From NCBI RefSeq assembly GCF_000223905.1, contig NC_015944.1:310001-374000 (forward strand): DNA of 64,000 nt, given 5' to 3'. A program made the translations under genes and the position numbers. Shown here one piece after another: positions 33,451 through 41,853 of the stretch. The notes beneath the pieces were generated by a model. It did not search any database. It was not told where the DNA came from and saw only the letters and a list, made by a program, of their open reading frames with translations. This DNA comes from Haloarcula hispanica ATCC 33960 (GTDB taxonomy: Archaea; Halobacteriota; Halobacteria; Halobacteriales; Haloarculaceae). Numbering within the stretch: position 1 is the first letter of the stretch; every line of letters begins with the position of its first letter.

Positions 33451-35927
33451 GCGATTTCGACCGGGCTCGGGAGACGAGCGAGCAGCCCGACAGGACAGGG
33501 GTGGAAGACGCGGCCCCTGCCGGAGCTGAGAAGGAGTCAGAGGCGGACGTGGCACGGGAACCTGACCGGAAGCCCAAATCCGAACGCGACACCATCACGG
33601 CGGACGAGGAGAAAGACGACGCGCGGAAGATTGTGACCGGGGAGGCCCGTTACACGGCGGACTACCGCGACCGGTTTCCAGACCTCGCCCACGGGAAAGT
33701 GGTTCGCAGCGACATCGCCCACGGCTACGTCGAATCGGTCGACACGAGCGCCGCCGAGGCGATGGACGGCGTCGACGCCGTCATCACGCCGTTCGACGAC
33801 GTAGTCCCGGACAAACTGTACTCCAGTTCGGGCCAGTCCTATCCCGAGCCGAGCCCGTGGGACCTGAAAGTGTTGCGCGAGCACGTCCGCTTCGTCGGCG
33901 ACCCGGTCGCGGCTGTGGCGGCCGACGACCCGGAAGCGGCCGACCGCGCCGCACGGAAAATCGAAGTCGAATACCGGGAACTGGACGCCGTGTTCGACCC
34001 AGAGGAGGCCTTGGATGAAGACGCCCCGCAACTGTTCGAGACCGACGACGTGGAGAACAAGCAGTCGGGCGCGGACTACAGTAGAAACCTCGAATCACAC
34101 TTCGAGGGGGAACTCGGTGACGTGGAGGCGGCGTTTGAGCGGGCCAGCAACGACGACGACCGGCACGTCATCAAGACGGAATGGGAAACGCCGTACCAGT
34201 CCCACTGCGTCCCGGAACCGCACACGACCATCGCCTACACGGACGAGGATGACCGGCACACGTTCATCACAGCGACGCAGGTCCCCTTTCACACCCGCCG
34301 CCAGATAGCGCACCTGTTCGACGTGCCCATCCGTGACGTACGGGTGACGAAGCCGCGCATCGGCGCGGGGTTCGGGTCGAAACAGGAGATGGCGATAGAA
34401 CCCATCGCCTTCGCGCTCCACCTGGCGGCGGGCCGACCGGTCAAACTGGAGATGAGTCGTCAGGAGGAGTTCACCGCGCTCCGCTTTCGACACCCGATGC
34501 AGATGCAGATGCGGACTGCAGTCACTGACGAGGGCGATATCGAGGCGATGGACCTCTACACGCTGTCGAACTCGGGGGCTTACGGCACCCACGGCATGAC
34601 CGTCGCGAACAACGTCGGGACGAAGCCACTCCCCCTCTATCCCCGGGTCCCGAACGTCCGCTTTGCAGGGGACGTGGTACACACGAACCTTCCGATGGGC
34701 GCGGCGATGCGGGGCTACGGCGCGCCACAGGGCCACTTCGCCGTCGAAGCGCACATGGACGAGGTGGCCCGCCGCCTCGACTTCGACCCCATCGAGTTCC
34801 GCCTGCGGAACGCGGTCCAAGAGGGCGATCTCGACCGGAGCGTCGCTATCCTGAAAGACGGTGACCGGTTCACTCGACGGATTCGCTCGTGTGGCATCCG
34901 CGAATGTGTCGACCGCGGACGGGAGGCTATCGGCTACGACGACCTCGAACAGCCCGACGAAGACCACCGCAAGCGCGGCGTCGGAATGGCGCTCATCGCA
35001 CAAGGGAGCGGTGTCGCAGGCAAGGAACTCGGCGCGGCGCAGGTGCAGATGAACGAGGACGGGAGCTTCCACCTGCAGGTCGGCGGCGTCGACACCGGCA
35101 CGGGCGCGGACACGATGTTCTCCCAGATTGCCGCCGAGGTGCTGGGCTGCACTCCCGAGGACGTCGTCGTCATCGCTGCCGACACCGACCTGACGCCGTT
35201 CGACTACGGCGCGTACGCCTCCTCGACGACATACATCAGCGGTCGCGCGGTCAAGAACGCCGCCGAGGACGCCAAAGAGCGGCTGCTAGAGTGGGGGTCG
35301 AAACTGCTCGACGAGCCGCCGGACGTGCTCGACACCGGCGACGGCGGCGTGTTCAGCGAACGGACCGGAAACCGCGTGTCGCTGGAGGAGATCGGCTACG
35401 AGGCCACTTACGGCGATGACGAGCGTGAACACATCCTCGGGGACGGGAACCACTCGACCGACGAGAGCCCGCCGCCCTACGGCGCGCAGTTCGTCGACGT
35501 GACCGTCGATACGGAGACCGGCGAGTACGAACTCAACAAGCTGGTGTTTGCAGCCGACTGCGGCGTCGCAATCAACCCCGCACTGGTCGAGGGCCAGATA
35601 GAGGGCGGCGAGCACATGAGTCTCGAATACGCCACCAGCGGCGACCTCACCTTCGACGAGGAGGGCAACCCCGAAGTGCTCGGGTTCCGCCAGTACGGGA
35701 TGCCACGGACGACCGACCACCCCGAGATGGAGACCATCCTCGTCGAGACCCACGAACCCACGGGTCCGTTCGGCGCGAAATCTATCGCGGAACTCCCGAC
35801 GAACGGCGTCCCGCCGGCGCTCTCGAACGCCATCTGCGACGCTGTCGGCGTTCGGCTGACCGAGCTACCGTTCACTGCGGAAGACGTGACGGCGGCACTC
35901 GATGAGCAGTCTGCTGGCGATGGGTGA
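33447..35927 (+). CDS. Molybdenum hydroxylase molybdopterin-binding subunit 2
   Basis: This 826-residue large subunit is paralogous to subunit 1. Seen: VTGEARYTADYRDRF, MoCo segment RIGAGFGSKQEMAIEP (GSK where subunit 1 has GGK), AAMRGYGAPQGHFAVEAHMD, GVDTGTGADTMFSQIAAEVLG and FGAKSIAELPTNGVPP with the catalytic Glu. It starts at a GTG (33447) that overlaps the small-subunit stop, a GTGA junction. Its 60-residue charged N-terminal extension has no clear function. It probably acts on a different heterocycle from subunit 1, because active-site-facing blocks differ. No FAD subunit adjoins it. Confidence 0.9.
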   Translation: MSDFDRARETSEQPDRTGVEDAAPAGAEKESEADVAREPDRKPKSERDTITADEEKDDARKIVTGEARYTADYRDRFPDLAHGKVVRSDIAHGYVESVDTSAAEAMDGVDAVITPFDDVVPDKLYSSSGQSYPEPSPWDLKVLREHVRFVGDPVAAVAADDPEAADRAARKIEVEYRELDAVFDPEEALDEDAPQLFETDDVENKQSGADYSRNLESHFEGELGDVEAAFERASNDDDRHVIKTEWETPYQSHCVPEPHTTIAYTDEDDRHTFITATQVPFHTRRQIAHLFDVPIRDVRVTKPRIGAGFGSKQEMAIEPIAFALHLAAGRPVKLEMSRQEEFTALRFRHPMQMQMRTAVTDEGDIEAMDLYTLSNSGAYGTHGMTVANNVGTKPLPLYPRVPNVRFAGDVVHTNLPMGAAMRGYGAPQGHFAVEAHMDEVARRLDFDPIEFRLRNAVQEGDLDRSVAILKDGDRFTRRIRSCGIRECVDRGREAIGYDDLEQPDEDHRKRGVGMALIAQGSGVAGKELGAAQVQMNEDGSFHLQVGGVDTGTGADTMFSQIAAEVLGCTPEDVVVIAADTDLTPFDYGAYASSTTYISGRAVKNAAEDAKERLLEWGSKLLDEPPDVLDTGDGGVFSERTGNRVSLEEIGYEATYGDDEREHILGDGNHSTDESPPPYGAQFVDVTVDTETGEYELNKLVFAADCGVAINPALVEGQIEGGEHMSLEYATSGDLTFDEEGNPEVLGFRQYGMPRTTDHPEMETILVETHEPTGPFGAKSIAELPTNGVPPALSNAICDAVGVRLTELPFTAEDVTAALDEQSAGDG

Positions 35928-35961
35928 GTTGGTTTCGAACAGTTTTCTTCCGATTAATATC

Positions 35962-35969
35962 ACACACGG
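35962..35969. promoter_or_regulatory. CCGTGTGT site upstream of the DsrEFH-yqeB operon
   Basis: ACACACGG on the plus strand, an exact copy in reverse, 58 bases before the ATG at 36028. Its flank CACTCCGTGTGT (minus strand) is identical to the flank of the site at 43279. Confidence 0.55.
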
Positions 35970-36027
35970 AGTGTTTTTTGTTGTGTCGAGCAAACTATTA
36001 AGAGCAGGTCGGCGAAATCTCGACAGT

Positions 36028-36399
36028 ATGGCGTACATCGGGTTTCTGCTGACAGGCGGTCCCTTCGACAGCGAGCGATGGCGTACCGCCTACGAGCTGG
36101 GCCGGGCGGCGCTGGACCAAGGCCACGAGGTGAGCTACTTCCACTACCTCGACGGCGCGCTTGTCCCCGTCGCCGACCAGACGTTGCCCGGCTGTTCGGA
36201 CAGCGGACTGTACGACGAGATGCCGACAGAGAAGTTTCAGGAGCTTATCGCGGACGGCGCGGACGTCATCTGCTGCGGGCTCTGTGTCGACGCGCGGGGA
36301 ATCGATGCGCCGGCCGACTACCCCGAGGGCGTCGAAGTCGGGCTGCTTCCGGACCTGGCGGACATCATCGGTGAGGCTGACCGGGTGGTCTCGCTATGA
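36028..36399 (+). CDS. DsrE-like sulfur/selenium carrier subunit
   Basis: This 123-residue protein has a DsrE/TusD-type fold. Seen: an N-terminal YIGFLLTGGPFDSERWRTAY, a Rossmann-like strand pattern and a Cys cluster GADVICCGLCVDARG near residue 83. The CxxC-type cysteines resemble the active-site Cys of DsrE/TusD that carries persulfide. It is the first gene of a four-gene operon with ATGA overlaps to the next. Next to selD and the YqeB/YqeC genes, a role in carrying selenium for cofactor making is likely but not shown. Confidence 0.78.
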   Translation: MAYIGFLLTGGPFDSERWRTAYELGRAALDQGHEVSYFHYLDGALVPVADQTLPGCSDSGLYDEMPTEKFQELIADGADVICCGLCVDARGIDAPADYPEGVEVGLLPDLADIIGEADRVVSL

Positions 36400-36749
36400 A
36401 ACGAGATGTCGTCGTGTTGCTCACCCGCGCTCCGTGCGGCCGAGTCCACATCCCGGAGGGGCTGCGTGCCGCCCGCGGCGTCGCAGCTGGCTTCGATATG
36501 CACGACGTGACGGTGATATTCACCCAGGACGGCGTGTACGGCGCTCGGGACGCTGTCGGCCGCGAGGCGCTCAACATGAGCGGGCACGTCGCCGACTTAG
36601 CGGAACAGGGCGGACAGATGATCGCGGACCGCGCGGCGATGGCCGAACGCGGCGTCGACGAGGGTGAAATCGCCGACGACGTAACAGTCTGGTCGGACGA
36701 CCGCGTCACCGCCCGCATCCGTGACGCCGACCACACACTGGATTTCTGA
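36396..36749 (+). CDS. DsrF/TusC-like protein
   Basis: This 117-residue protein with the pattern of DsrF/TusC: DVVVLLTRAPCGRVHIPEGL at the start, then an alpha/beta core with TVIFTQDGVYGARDAVGRE and a final DDVTVWSDDRVTARI. One Cys (Cys14 in APCGRV) could be the acceptor site. It overlaps the preceding gene by four bases (ATGA) and precedes the DsrH-like gene by two bases. It probably forms a hexamer with the DsrE- and DsrH-like proteins, as DsrEFH and TusBCD do. Confidence 0.7.
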   Translation: MKRDVVVLLTRAPCGRVHIPEGLRAARGVAAGFDMHDVTVIFTQDGVYGARDAVGREALNMSGHVADLAEQGGQMIADRAAMAERGVDEGEIADDVTVWSDDRVTARIRDADHTLDF

Positions 36750-36751
36750 TA

Positions 36752-36997
36752 ATGTTGTATCTCATCGACAAGCCGATGGCCGAAATCGGACTGCGAACCG
36801 CCGCCGGGGACCCAGAGGCGCACGTCGTCCTCATTCAGGACGGCGTCTACCTCTCGCCGGATATCGACGCGCCAGTCTCGGCGGTCGCGAGGGACGTGGA
36901 CGTACGGGGGGTCGACCTCACGCCGGACATCGACCCCATACCCTACGACGACGTAGTCGCTGCCATCGTCGAACAGGAGGTGAAGAGCTTCGTATGA
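36752..36997 (+). CDS. DsrH/TusB-like protein
   Basis: This 81-residue protein has the DsrH/TusB-type strand pattern (MLYLIDKPMAEIGLRTAAG, HVVLIQDGVYLSPD) and DVDVRGVDLTPDIDPIPYDDV. It lacks a conserved cysteine, as some TusB proteins do. Its stop overlaps the start of the YqeB-like gene (ATGA), so all four genes form one translationally coupled run. The set DsrE-DsrF-DsrH in this order matches the sulfur relay complex. Confidence 0.68.
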   Translation: MLYLIDKPMAEIGLRTAAGDPEAHVVLIQDGVYLSPDIDAPVSAVARDVDVRGVDLTPDIDPIPYDDVVAAIVEQEVKSFV

Positions 36998-38574
36998 GCC
37001 TGTTCGAACGTATCGACGAACTGGCCGGACAAGGGGTGCCGGCGGCCTTGCTGACCATCGTCCGCAAGGACGGCAGTGCACCGCGGGACGTGGGGGACAA
37101 GATGGTCGTCACCGACGACGAGGAGTACGGGACCATCGGCGGCGGGACAGTCGAGCACCTCGCCGTCCAAGACGCTCGGTCAGTACTCTCGGGAGCCGAC
37201 GACCCCGGCGTCCGGACGTACGAACTCGAACGCGGCGGTAACACGGGAATGGTCTGTGGCGGCGAGATGGAGGTGTTCATCGACCGCGTTCGCGGGCAGG
37301 CATGGCTCTACATCGCCGGCGGCGGCCACATCAGCACGGAGCTTGCTCCGCTGGCGGAGCGACTGGGCTACGCCGTCACCGTGGTCGACGACCGCGAGGC
37401 CTACGCCGACCCGGGGCAGTTTCCCGACGCTACCGACGTGATTCACGGCGACTACGGCGAGGCGCTCGGCGACCTGCCGATGGGGACCGAGACAGCCGTG
37501 GCAGTTGCGACGCGGAGCGGGACGTTCGACCAGGACGCCGTCGCTGCGGCGCTGGACGGCGAAGCTGGCTACGTCGGCCTCGTCGCCAGCGAGACGAAGG
37601 CCAACCACGTCCTCGACTCGCTCGCCGAGTCGGGGTACGCCCGACGGGACCTCAGCCGGGTCCGAACGCCGGTGGGACTCGACCTCGGCGGGAGCGGGCC
37701 GGCCGCCGTCGCACTCTCGATTCTCGCCGAGGTCACCATGGACCGCCACGACGCCGCCGGTGAGCGGGCGACGCGCCTGAACCTCGACGACCTCGTCGTT
37801 GTCCGCGGCGGTGGCGACCTCGGGAGCGGCGTGGTCTACCGGCTCCAGCAGGCCGGCTTCCCGGTCATCGTCACCGAAGTCGAACAGCCGACAGTCGTCC
37901 GGCGGGCGGTCGCCTTCGGTGCGGCGCTGTACGAGGACGAGGTGACTGTTGAGGGGGTCACCGGCCAGGCAGCTTCTGATGTCGACGAGGCGCTCGAACT
38001 GCTCGCCGGCGATGTCGTCCCGGTACTCGTCGACCCAGAGGCAACCGTCGCCGACGAACTCGATGCCGCGGTGCTCGTCGACGCTATCATGGCGAAAGGG
38101 AAGTTCGACACCGGCACGCGTCGAGGGGACGCCGACGTAGTTGTCGGGATGGGGCCGGGGTTCGAGGCCGGTGAGGACGTGGACGCGGTCGTCGAAACGG
38201 ACCGCGGGCACGAACTCGGCCGCGTGTTCTACGAGGGGACTGCGAGCGAATACGACGGCGAGCCCGGCGAACGGCGCGGCTACACTCACGAGCGGGTGCT
38301 TCGTTCCCCGGCCGACGGTAATTGGACTCCGACGGTCGCCATCGGCGACAGTGTCACAGCCGGCGACGTGGTCGGCACCGTCGACGACCGGCCGGTCGAG
38401 ACCGAGATAGACGGGCTGGTTCGCGGTCTGGTCCACGGCGGCCTCGGCGTCAGCGAGGGCACAAAGCTCGGCGACGTCGACCCCCGCGGCGAGTCCGTCG
38501 ACCCAGCGAAGATCTCCGACAAGGCGCTGTGCCTCGGCGGTGGCGTGCTGGAGGCGACGCTTCGGTTGCGGTAG
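36994..38574 (+). CDS. yqeB: YqeB-type molybdenum hydroxylase accessory protein (XdhC domain plus EF2563-like domain)
   Basis: This 526-residue fusion has an N-terminal XdhC/CoxI domain (VPAALLTIVRKDGSAPRDVG, GTIGGGTVEHLAVQDARSVL, LYIAGGGHISTELAPLAERL). Its C-terminal half matches the selenium-dependent hydroxylase maturation family EF2563/YqeB (LDDLVVVRGGGDLGSGVVYR, GMGPGFEAGEDVDAVVETDRG, and a C-terminal ALCLGGGVLEA). XdhC-type proteins bind the molybdenum cofactor and hand it to the hydroxylase after sulfuration. The EF2563-type half is a marker of selenium-modified molybdenum hydroxylases. E. coli YqeB has about the same length and the same domain order. The gene is the last of the DsrEFH operon and converges with selD, with only 17 bases between the stops. 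Confidence 0.88.
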   Translation: MSLFERIDELAGQGVPAALLTIVRKDGSAPRDVGDKMVVTDDEEYGTIGGGTVEHLAVQDARSVLSGADDPGVRTYELERGGNTGMVCGGEMEVFIDRVRGQAWLYIAGGGHISTELAPLAERLGYAVTVVDDREAYADPGQFPDATDVIHGDYGEALGDLPMGTETAVAVATRSGTFDQDAVAAALDGEAGYVGLVASETKANHVLDSLAESGYARRDLSRVRTPVGLDLGGSGPAAVALSILAEVTMDRHDAAGERATRLNLDDLVVVRGGGDLGSGVVYRLQQAGFPVIVTEVEQPTVVRRAVAFGAALYEDEVTVEGVTGQAASDVDEALELLAGDVVPVLVDPEATVADELDAAVLVDAIMAKGKFDTGTRRGDADVVVGMGPGFEAGEDVDAVVETDRGHELGRVFYEGTASEYDGEPGERRGYTHERVLRSPADGNWTPTVAIGDSVTAGDVVGTVDDRPVETEIDGLVRGLVHGGLGVSEGTKLGDVDPRGESVDPAKISDKALCLGGGVLEATLRLR

Positions 38575-38591
38575 AAGGCTCCTACTAGACG

Positions 38592-39632
38592 TTAGGAACG
38601 GACTTCTTCGAGGGTCAGGTCATCCAGCGTAACGCCGCTGCCGCCCGTGACACGCCCGACAGCTCGGTAGAACACGCTGGCGTCGTCGAACGCTGCTTCG
38701 ACGGCGTCGGTCGCGGCCGGCGGGACAGAGACGAACAGTCCGCCGCTGGTCTCCGCGCTCTCCCCGTCAGTTAGCCCGTATCCGAAAAGCGTGGAAAGGG
38801 CGGGCGTTCCTGCGATGACCGGGAGGTGTGTCAGTTCGATACCGACGTTCGAGCGGTCGGCCATCACGCGGCTCTGGCCGGCGAGGCCGAATCCGGTGAT
38901 ATCGGTCGCCGCGGTCGCGTATTCACGGCACGCCAGCGTTGCGTCCCGGTTCGGGGTCGTCATCCACGCGATGGCCTCCGAAGCAATACTGTCGAGCGGG
39001 CGGTCAGCGGCGTCGGTGACTGTCTCAACGAACTGCGCGTCGGTCACGCGGGTCGCCCCCATAGCCGGCTGTGTCCCGAGCGGTTTGGTCAGGTAGAGCC
39101 GGTCGCCCGGGCTGGCCCCCTGCGAAGTGAGCAGGGCGTCTGGCCGTGCTGTCGCCGAGATGGCGCCACCGGCGAAAGGCCACGGACTCATGATTGTGTG
39201 GCCGCCGGCGATGACGCCGTCCATCGCGTCCAGTGCGTCGGCCATGCCGGCGAGGATTGAGGCCGCGCTGTCGGTTAGTTCTCGTGGGAGGCCGAGGACG
39301 ACCAGGCAGTCGACGTTCTCGACGGCCCCCGTGGCGAACGCGTCGCTAGCGGCGTTACAGGCCGCGACACGGCCGAAGTCGTACGGATCGTCGACGATAG
39401 GCGTGAAGAAATCCACCGTCGAGACCAGCGCGAGCTCGTCGGTAAGTTTCCGGGCGGCGGCGTCCTCGCCGACACCGAACAGCAGCGCGTCGCTGTCACC
39501 CGTGAGGCCGGCATCGGCGAGCAGCGAATCGAGATCGCTCTGGCCGACTTTGCAGGAACAGCCGTGGAGTTCCGTGTACTCCGTCAGGCGAGTCGTCTCC
39601 TCGTCTCCATCAGCCGCCGTATCGGTGCCCAC
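38592..39632 (-). CDS. selD: Selenide, water dikinase
   Basis: SelD makes selenophosphate from selenide and ATP. This 346-residue protein has the active-site loop LHGCSCKVGQSDL, with the catalytic Cys and Lys, and the ATP/metal site LLFGVGEDAAARKL. DFFTPIVDDPYDFGRVAACNA follows, and GVIAGGHTIMSPWPFAGGAI and GATDITGFGLAGQS-type segments complete the family pattern. It has no in-frame stop, so the catalytic residue is Cys, not selenocysteine. The length equals bacterial SelD when the GTG at 39632 is used; an upstream in-frame extension is Arg-rich and overlaps the TusA-like gene, so it is unlikely. Its start follows the TusA-like stop by two bases. No selA or selB is seen here. Confidence 0.92.
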   Translation of the reverse strand: MGTDTAADGDEETTRLTEYTELHGCSCKVGQSDLDSLLADAGLTGDSDALLFGVGEDAAARKLTDELALVSTVDFFTPIVDDPYDFGRVAACNAASDAFATGAVENVDCLVVLGLPRELTDSAASILAGMADALDAMDGVIAGGHTIMSPWPFAGGAISATARPDALLTSQGASPGDRLYLTKPLGTQPAMGATRVTDAQFVETVTDAADRPLDSIASEAIAWMTTPNRDATLACREYATAATDITGFGLAGQSRVMADRSNVGIELTHLPVIAGTPALSTLFGYGLTDGESAETSGGLFVSVPPAATDAVEAAFDDASVFYRAVGRVTGGSGVTLDDLTLEEVRS

Positions 39633-39634
39633 AC

Positions 39635-39883
39635 TCAGGCCTCCGATAGCGACGCCATCTCGGTCACCTGAAGTTCGAGTTCGAACTCGTCGGACTCGCC
39701 GGCGGTCTCTGCGGTCGTCACGTCGATGCCGTGAGTCGTACACATCCGCCGCAGGTTCTTTTCGGCCGGTGGGTAATCACCTCGAACGACGAGCGTCTCC
39801 CCAGGGTCGAGGTCTGAAAGCGCCTGCCGGACAATGAGCGCCGGCCGGGGACAGATTTCACCACGAACGTCTACGCGGGGCAT
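39635..39883 (-). CDS. TusA/SirA-like sulfur or selenium carrier
   Basis: This 82-residue protein begins MPRVDVRGEICPRPALIVRQ, with the conserved CPxP motif (ICPRP) whose Cys carries sulfur, and a TLVVRGDYPPAEKNLRRMC segment typical of the family. It is the first gene of the tusA-selD operon. In Enterococcus and E. coli the selenium-cluster protein YedF combines a SirA/TusA-like and a DsrE-like part. Here those parts are separate genes, which fits this being a selenium carrier that feeds SelD or the cofactor. Confidence 0.82.
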   Translation of the reverse strand: MPRVDVRGEICPRPALIVRQALSDLDPGETLVVRGDYPPAEKNLRRMCTTHGIDVTTAETAGESDEFELELQVTEMASLSEA

Positions 39884-39977
39884 ACGGGTACGTGTGCCAC
39901 TAGATCACAAAAACGCTGTCGGCGACACACGTTGTTGCCCCGGCAAGCTATTTTTGTGTGTCCCGCGGAGCGACTGT
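39884..39977. promoter_or_regulatory. Divergent promoter, tusA-selD and yqeC
   Basis: The 94-base gap has two TATA-like elements facing away from each other: CACAAAAAC at 39906-39914, about 26 bases before the TusA-like start, and CTATTTTTG at 39948-39956, about 26 bases before the yqeC start. The leaderless-type spacing on both sides supports these two starts. CACAAAAA and TTTTTGTG are complements of each other. Confidence 0.6.
39925..39932. promoter_or_regulatory. CCGTGTGT-like site (7 of 8) between tusA-selD and yqeC
   Basis: ACACACGT on the plus strand, 41 bases before the start at 39883 and 45 bases before the start at 39978, midway between the two TATA-like elements. Confidence 0.45.
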
Positions 39978-40757
39978 ATGCATCTGGCTGCTGCGCTGGG
40001 TCTGGGTTCCAGCGCTGCTGTCGCCTTTGTCGGGGCCGGTGGGAAGAAAACCGCGATGGGACAGTTGACCGCCGAAGGAACCGACGAGGGGTACGATGTG
40101 GGTTACACGACAACGACAGCGATGCCACCGCCGCCTGACCTGCCGCTGACGCTCACTGGCCCGGACGAGTGGTGCGACGACCTCGACGAACACGAACCGC
40201 CAGTTGCCTTCGCTCGCGAGAGGGTAGCCGATCCGGCGCGAGTCGACTGGAAGGTTCGCGGATTCGACGCGAGTGTGGTGGAACAGCTATCCGAGGCTGG
40301 ACTGTTCGACTGGCTGCTCGTCAAGGCTGACGGCGCACGCAAGCGCGAGTTCAAAGCGCCCGGTGCTAGGGAACCGGTCGTACCGAGGACAGCGAGCCAC
40401 GTCGTTCCGGTCGCCTCAGTCGCCGCCGTCGGTGAAGTGCTGACGACGGACGTGGTCCACCGGCCGGAGCGGGTAGCGGACATCACAGGCCTCGATGTGG
40501 GCGACACCATTACGGTGGAGGCTGTCGGGACAGTGCTCACACATCCTGAGGGTGGGCTCCGAAACGCGCCAACCGAGGCGTCTGTGATACCGCTGGTCAA
40601 CAAAGCGGATACCGAATCACAGCGGCGTACCGCCAGAGACGTTCTCAGCCACGCACTGTCGCAGACAGGCCGGTGTTCTCGGGGCGTGATTACGTCGTTC
40701 GCGTCGGATATCTGTGAGGTCGTCGCTGCGACGGATGTGCAGGAGGACCAGCGGTGA
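39978..40757 (+). CDS. yqeC: YqeC-like selenium-dependent hydroxylase accessory protein
   Basis: This 259-residue P-loop-type protein begins with a nucleotide-binding FVGAGGKKTAMGQL (the YqeC/GAGGKT family). It also has DVGYTTTTAMPPPPD, DWLLVKADGARKREFKAPG and EPVVPRTASHVVPVASVAAV. YqeC proteins are found almost only with selenium-dependent molybdenum hydroxylases and SelD; their exact reaction is not established. The ATG at 39978 fits the TATA-like element at 39948 for leaderless initiation. It is the first gene of a run with the MocA-like and RidA genes. Confidence 0.85.
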   Translation: MHLAAALGLGSSAAVAFVGAGGKKTAMGQLTAEGTDEGYDVGYTTTTAMPPPPDLPLTLTGPDEWCDDLDEHEPPVAFARERVADPARVDWKVRGFDASVVEQLSEAGLFDWLLVKADGARKREFKAPGAREPVVPRTASHVVPVASVAAVGEVLTTDVVHRPERVADITGLDVGDTITVEAVGTVLTHPEGGLRNAPTEASVIPLVNKADTESQRRTARDVLSHALSQTGRCSRGVITSFASDICEVVAATDVQEDQR

Positions 40758-40803
40758 CGAACGTCGGTGAACTACTCAGTATCGTTGTGAAACGAGGGCC
40801 ACG

Positions 40804-41421
40804 ATGAGCGGGCAGCACCGGACCGAAGTCGGTGGCGTCGTCCTCGCCGCTGGGCGGAGTTCACGGTACGAGCCGGGTAACAAACTACTGGCAACCATCG
40901 GCGGAAGGGCAGTCGTCCGACAGGTAGCCGAAACCGCATGTGAGTCACCGCTGTCGGACGTTGTCGCCGTCCTCGGATACGAGGGCGTGGCTGTCGCTGA
41001 GGCGCTAGAGGCGCTCTCAGTTTCGCTTCGTCATAACGACGATTACGCGGCCGGCCAGAGCGCGTCGGTTCGACATGGAGTCGACTATGCACAGGAATCC
41101 GGCTGGGACGCCGCCCTGTTCCTACTGGGCGATATGCCCTTCGTCCGGGCCGAAACTATCGAGGTGCTTATCGAAGCGTACCGTACAGGGACGGCAACCG
41201 TCGTCGTTCCCGAACACGAGGGGACGCGGGGCAACCCCGTGCTATTCGACGGCTACCACTTCGATGCGCTCGCCTCAGTCTCCGGCGACCGCGGCGGTCG
41301 GGATATCATCGAGACCACCGAGCGGACAGCGTTCATCGAGGTTGAGGACCCCGGCATCCACTGGGATATCGATACCGATGCTGACCTCGCCGAGTTCGCG
41401 GACCGCCGCGACAGCCTGTAA
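40804..41421 (+). CDS. mocA: Molybdenum cofactor cytidylyltransferase-like protein (MocA family)
   Basis: This 205-residue nucleotidyltransferase has the GxG-type motif VVLAAGRSSRYEPGNKLLATIGG and the metal-binding FLLGDMPFV. GTRGNPVLFDGYHFDAL follows, and DIDTDADLAEFA is the typical C-terminal end. MocA adds cytidine to the molybdopterin cofactor, making the dinucleotide form that many hydroxylases use. In E. coli, ygfJ/mocA lies in the same cluster type. It follows yqeC after 46 bases. Confidence 0.87.
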   Translation: MSGQHRTEVGGVVLAAGRSSRYEPGNKLLATIGGRAVVRQVAETACESPLSDVVAVLGYEGVAVAEALEALSVSLRHNDDYAAGQSASVRHGVDYAQESGWDAALFLLGDMPFVRAETIEVLIEAYRTGTATVVVPEHEGTRGNPVLFDGYHFDALASVSGDRGGRDIIETTERTAFIEVEDPGIHWDIDTDADLAEFADRRDSL

Positions 41422-41453
41422 ATTTAAGACACTGATGGTGGAAGACTCGACTG

Positions 41454-41834
41454 ATGAAACGGACCATCAGCACGGCCGATGCACCCGATGCGGTCGGCGC
41501 GTACAGCCAGGCGACGACAAACGGCTCGCTCGTGTTCACCGCGGGCCAGATTCCGATGACGCCAGACGGCGACCTGCTGGACGACGAACCGATAGCGACG
41601 CAGGCGGAACAGGCGCTATCGAACGTCGAAGCGGTGATAGCTTCGGAGGGACTGGAGATGAGCGACGTGTTGAAAGTGACCGTCTATCTGGACGACATCG
41701 ACGATTTCGAGTCGATGAACGACACGTACGCCGGCTTTTTCGACGACGAGCCGCCGGCCCGGAGCGCGGTCGAGGTCGCAAGCCTGCCAAAGGACGTGGG
41801 AGTCGAAATCGAAGCAATCGCGACGAGCGAGTAA
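41454..41834 (+). CDS. RidA-family protein
   Basis: This 126-residue protein of the RidA/YjgF family has TADAPDAVGAYSQATTNGSLVFTAGQIPM, AEQALSNVEAVIASEG, DVLKVTVYLDDIDDF and PARSAVEVASLPKDVGVEIEAIA, with the conserved catalytic Arg in PARS. RidA-type proteins hydrolyse reactive enamine/imine products formed by PLP enzymes such as the threonine-synthase-like one in this island. It closes the yqeC-mocA run and converges with the second aminohydrolase gene, with 19 bases between the stops. Confidence 0.9.
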   Translation: MKRTISTADAPDAVGAYSQATTNGSLVFTAGQIPMTPDGDLLDDEPIATQAEQALSNVEAVIASEGLEMSDVLKVTVYLDDIDDFESMNDTYAGFFDDEPPARSAVEVASLPKDVGVEIEAIATSE

Positions 41835-41853
41835 GGGCACCGCCAAGGGCCAC

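Noticed and set aside
37180-38436. Long minus-strand frame opposite the YqeB-like gene
   Set aside because: An antisense shadow; its basic, Arg-rich composition is unlike haloarchaeal proteins.
38592-39632. A selenocysteine codon in SelD
   Set aside because: The active-site loop reads GCSCK with Cys codons and the frame has no internal TGA.
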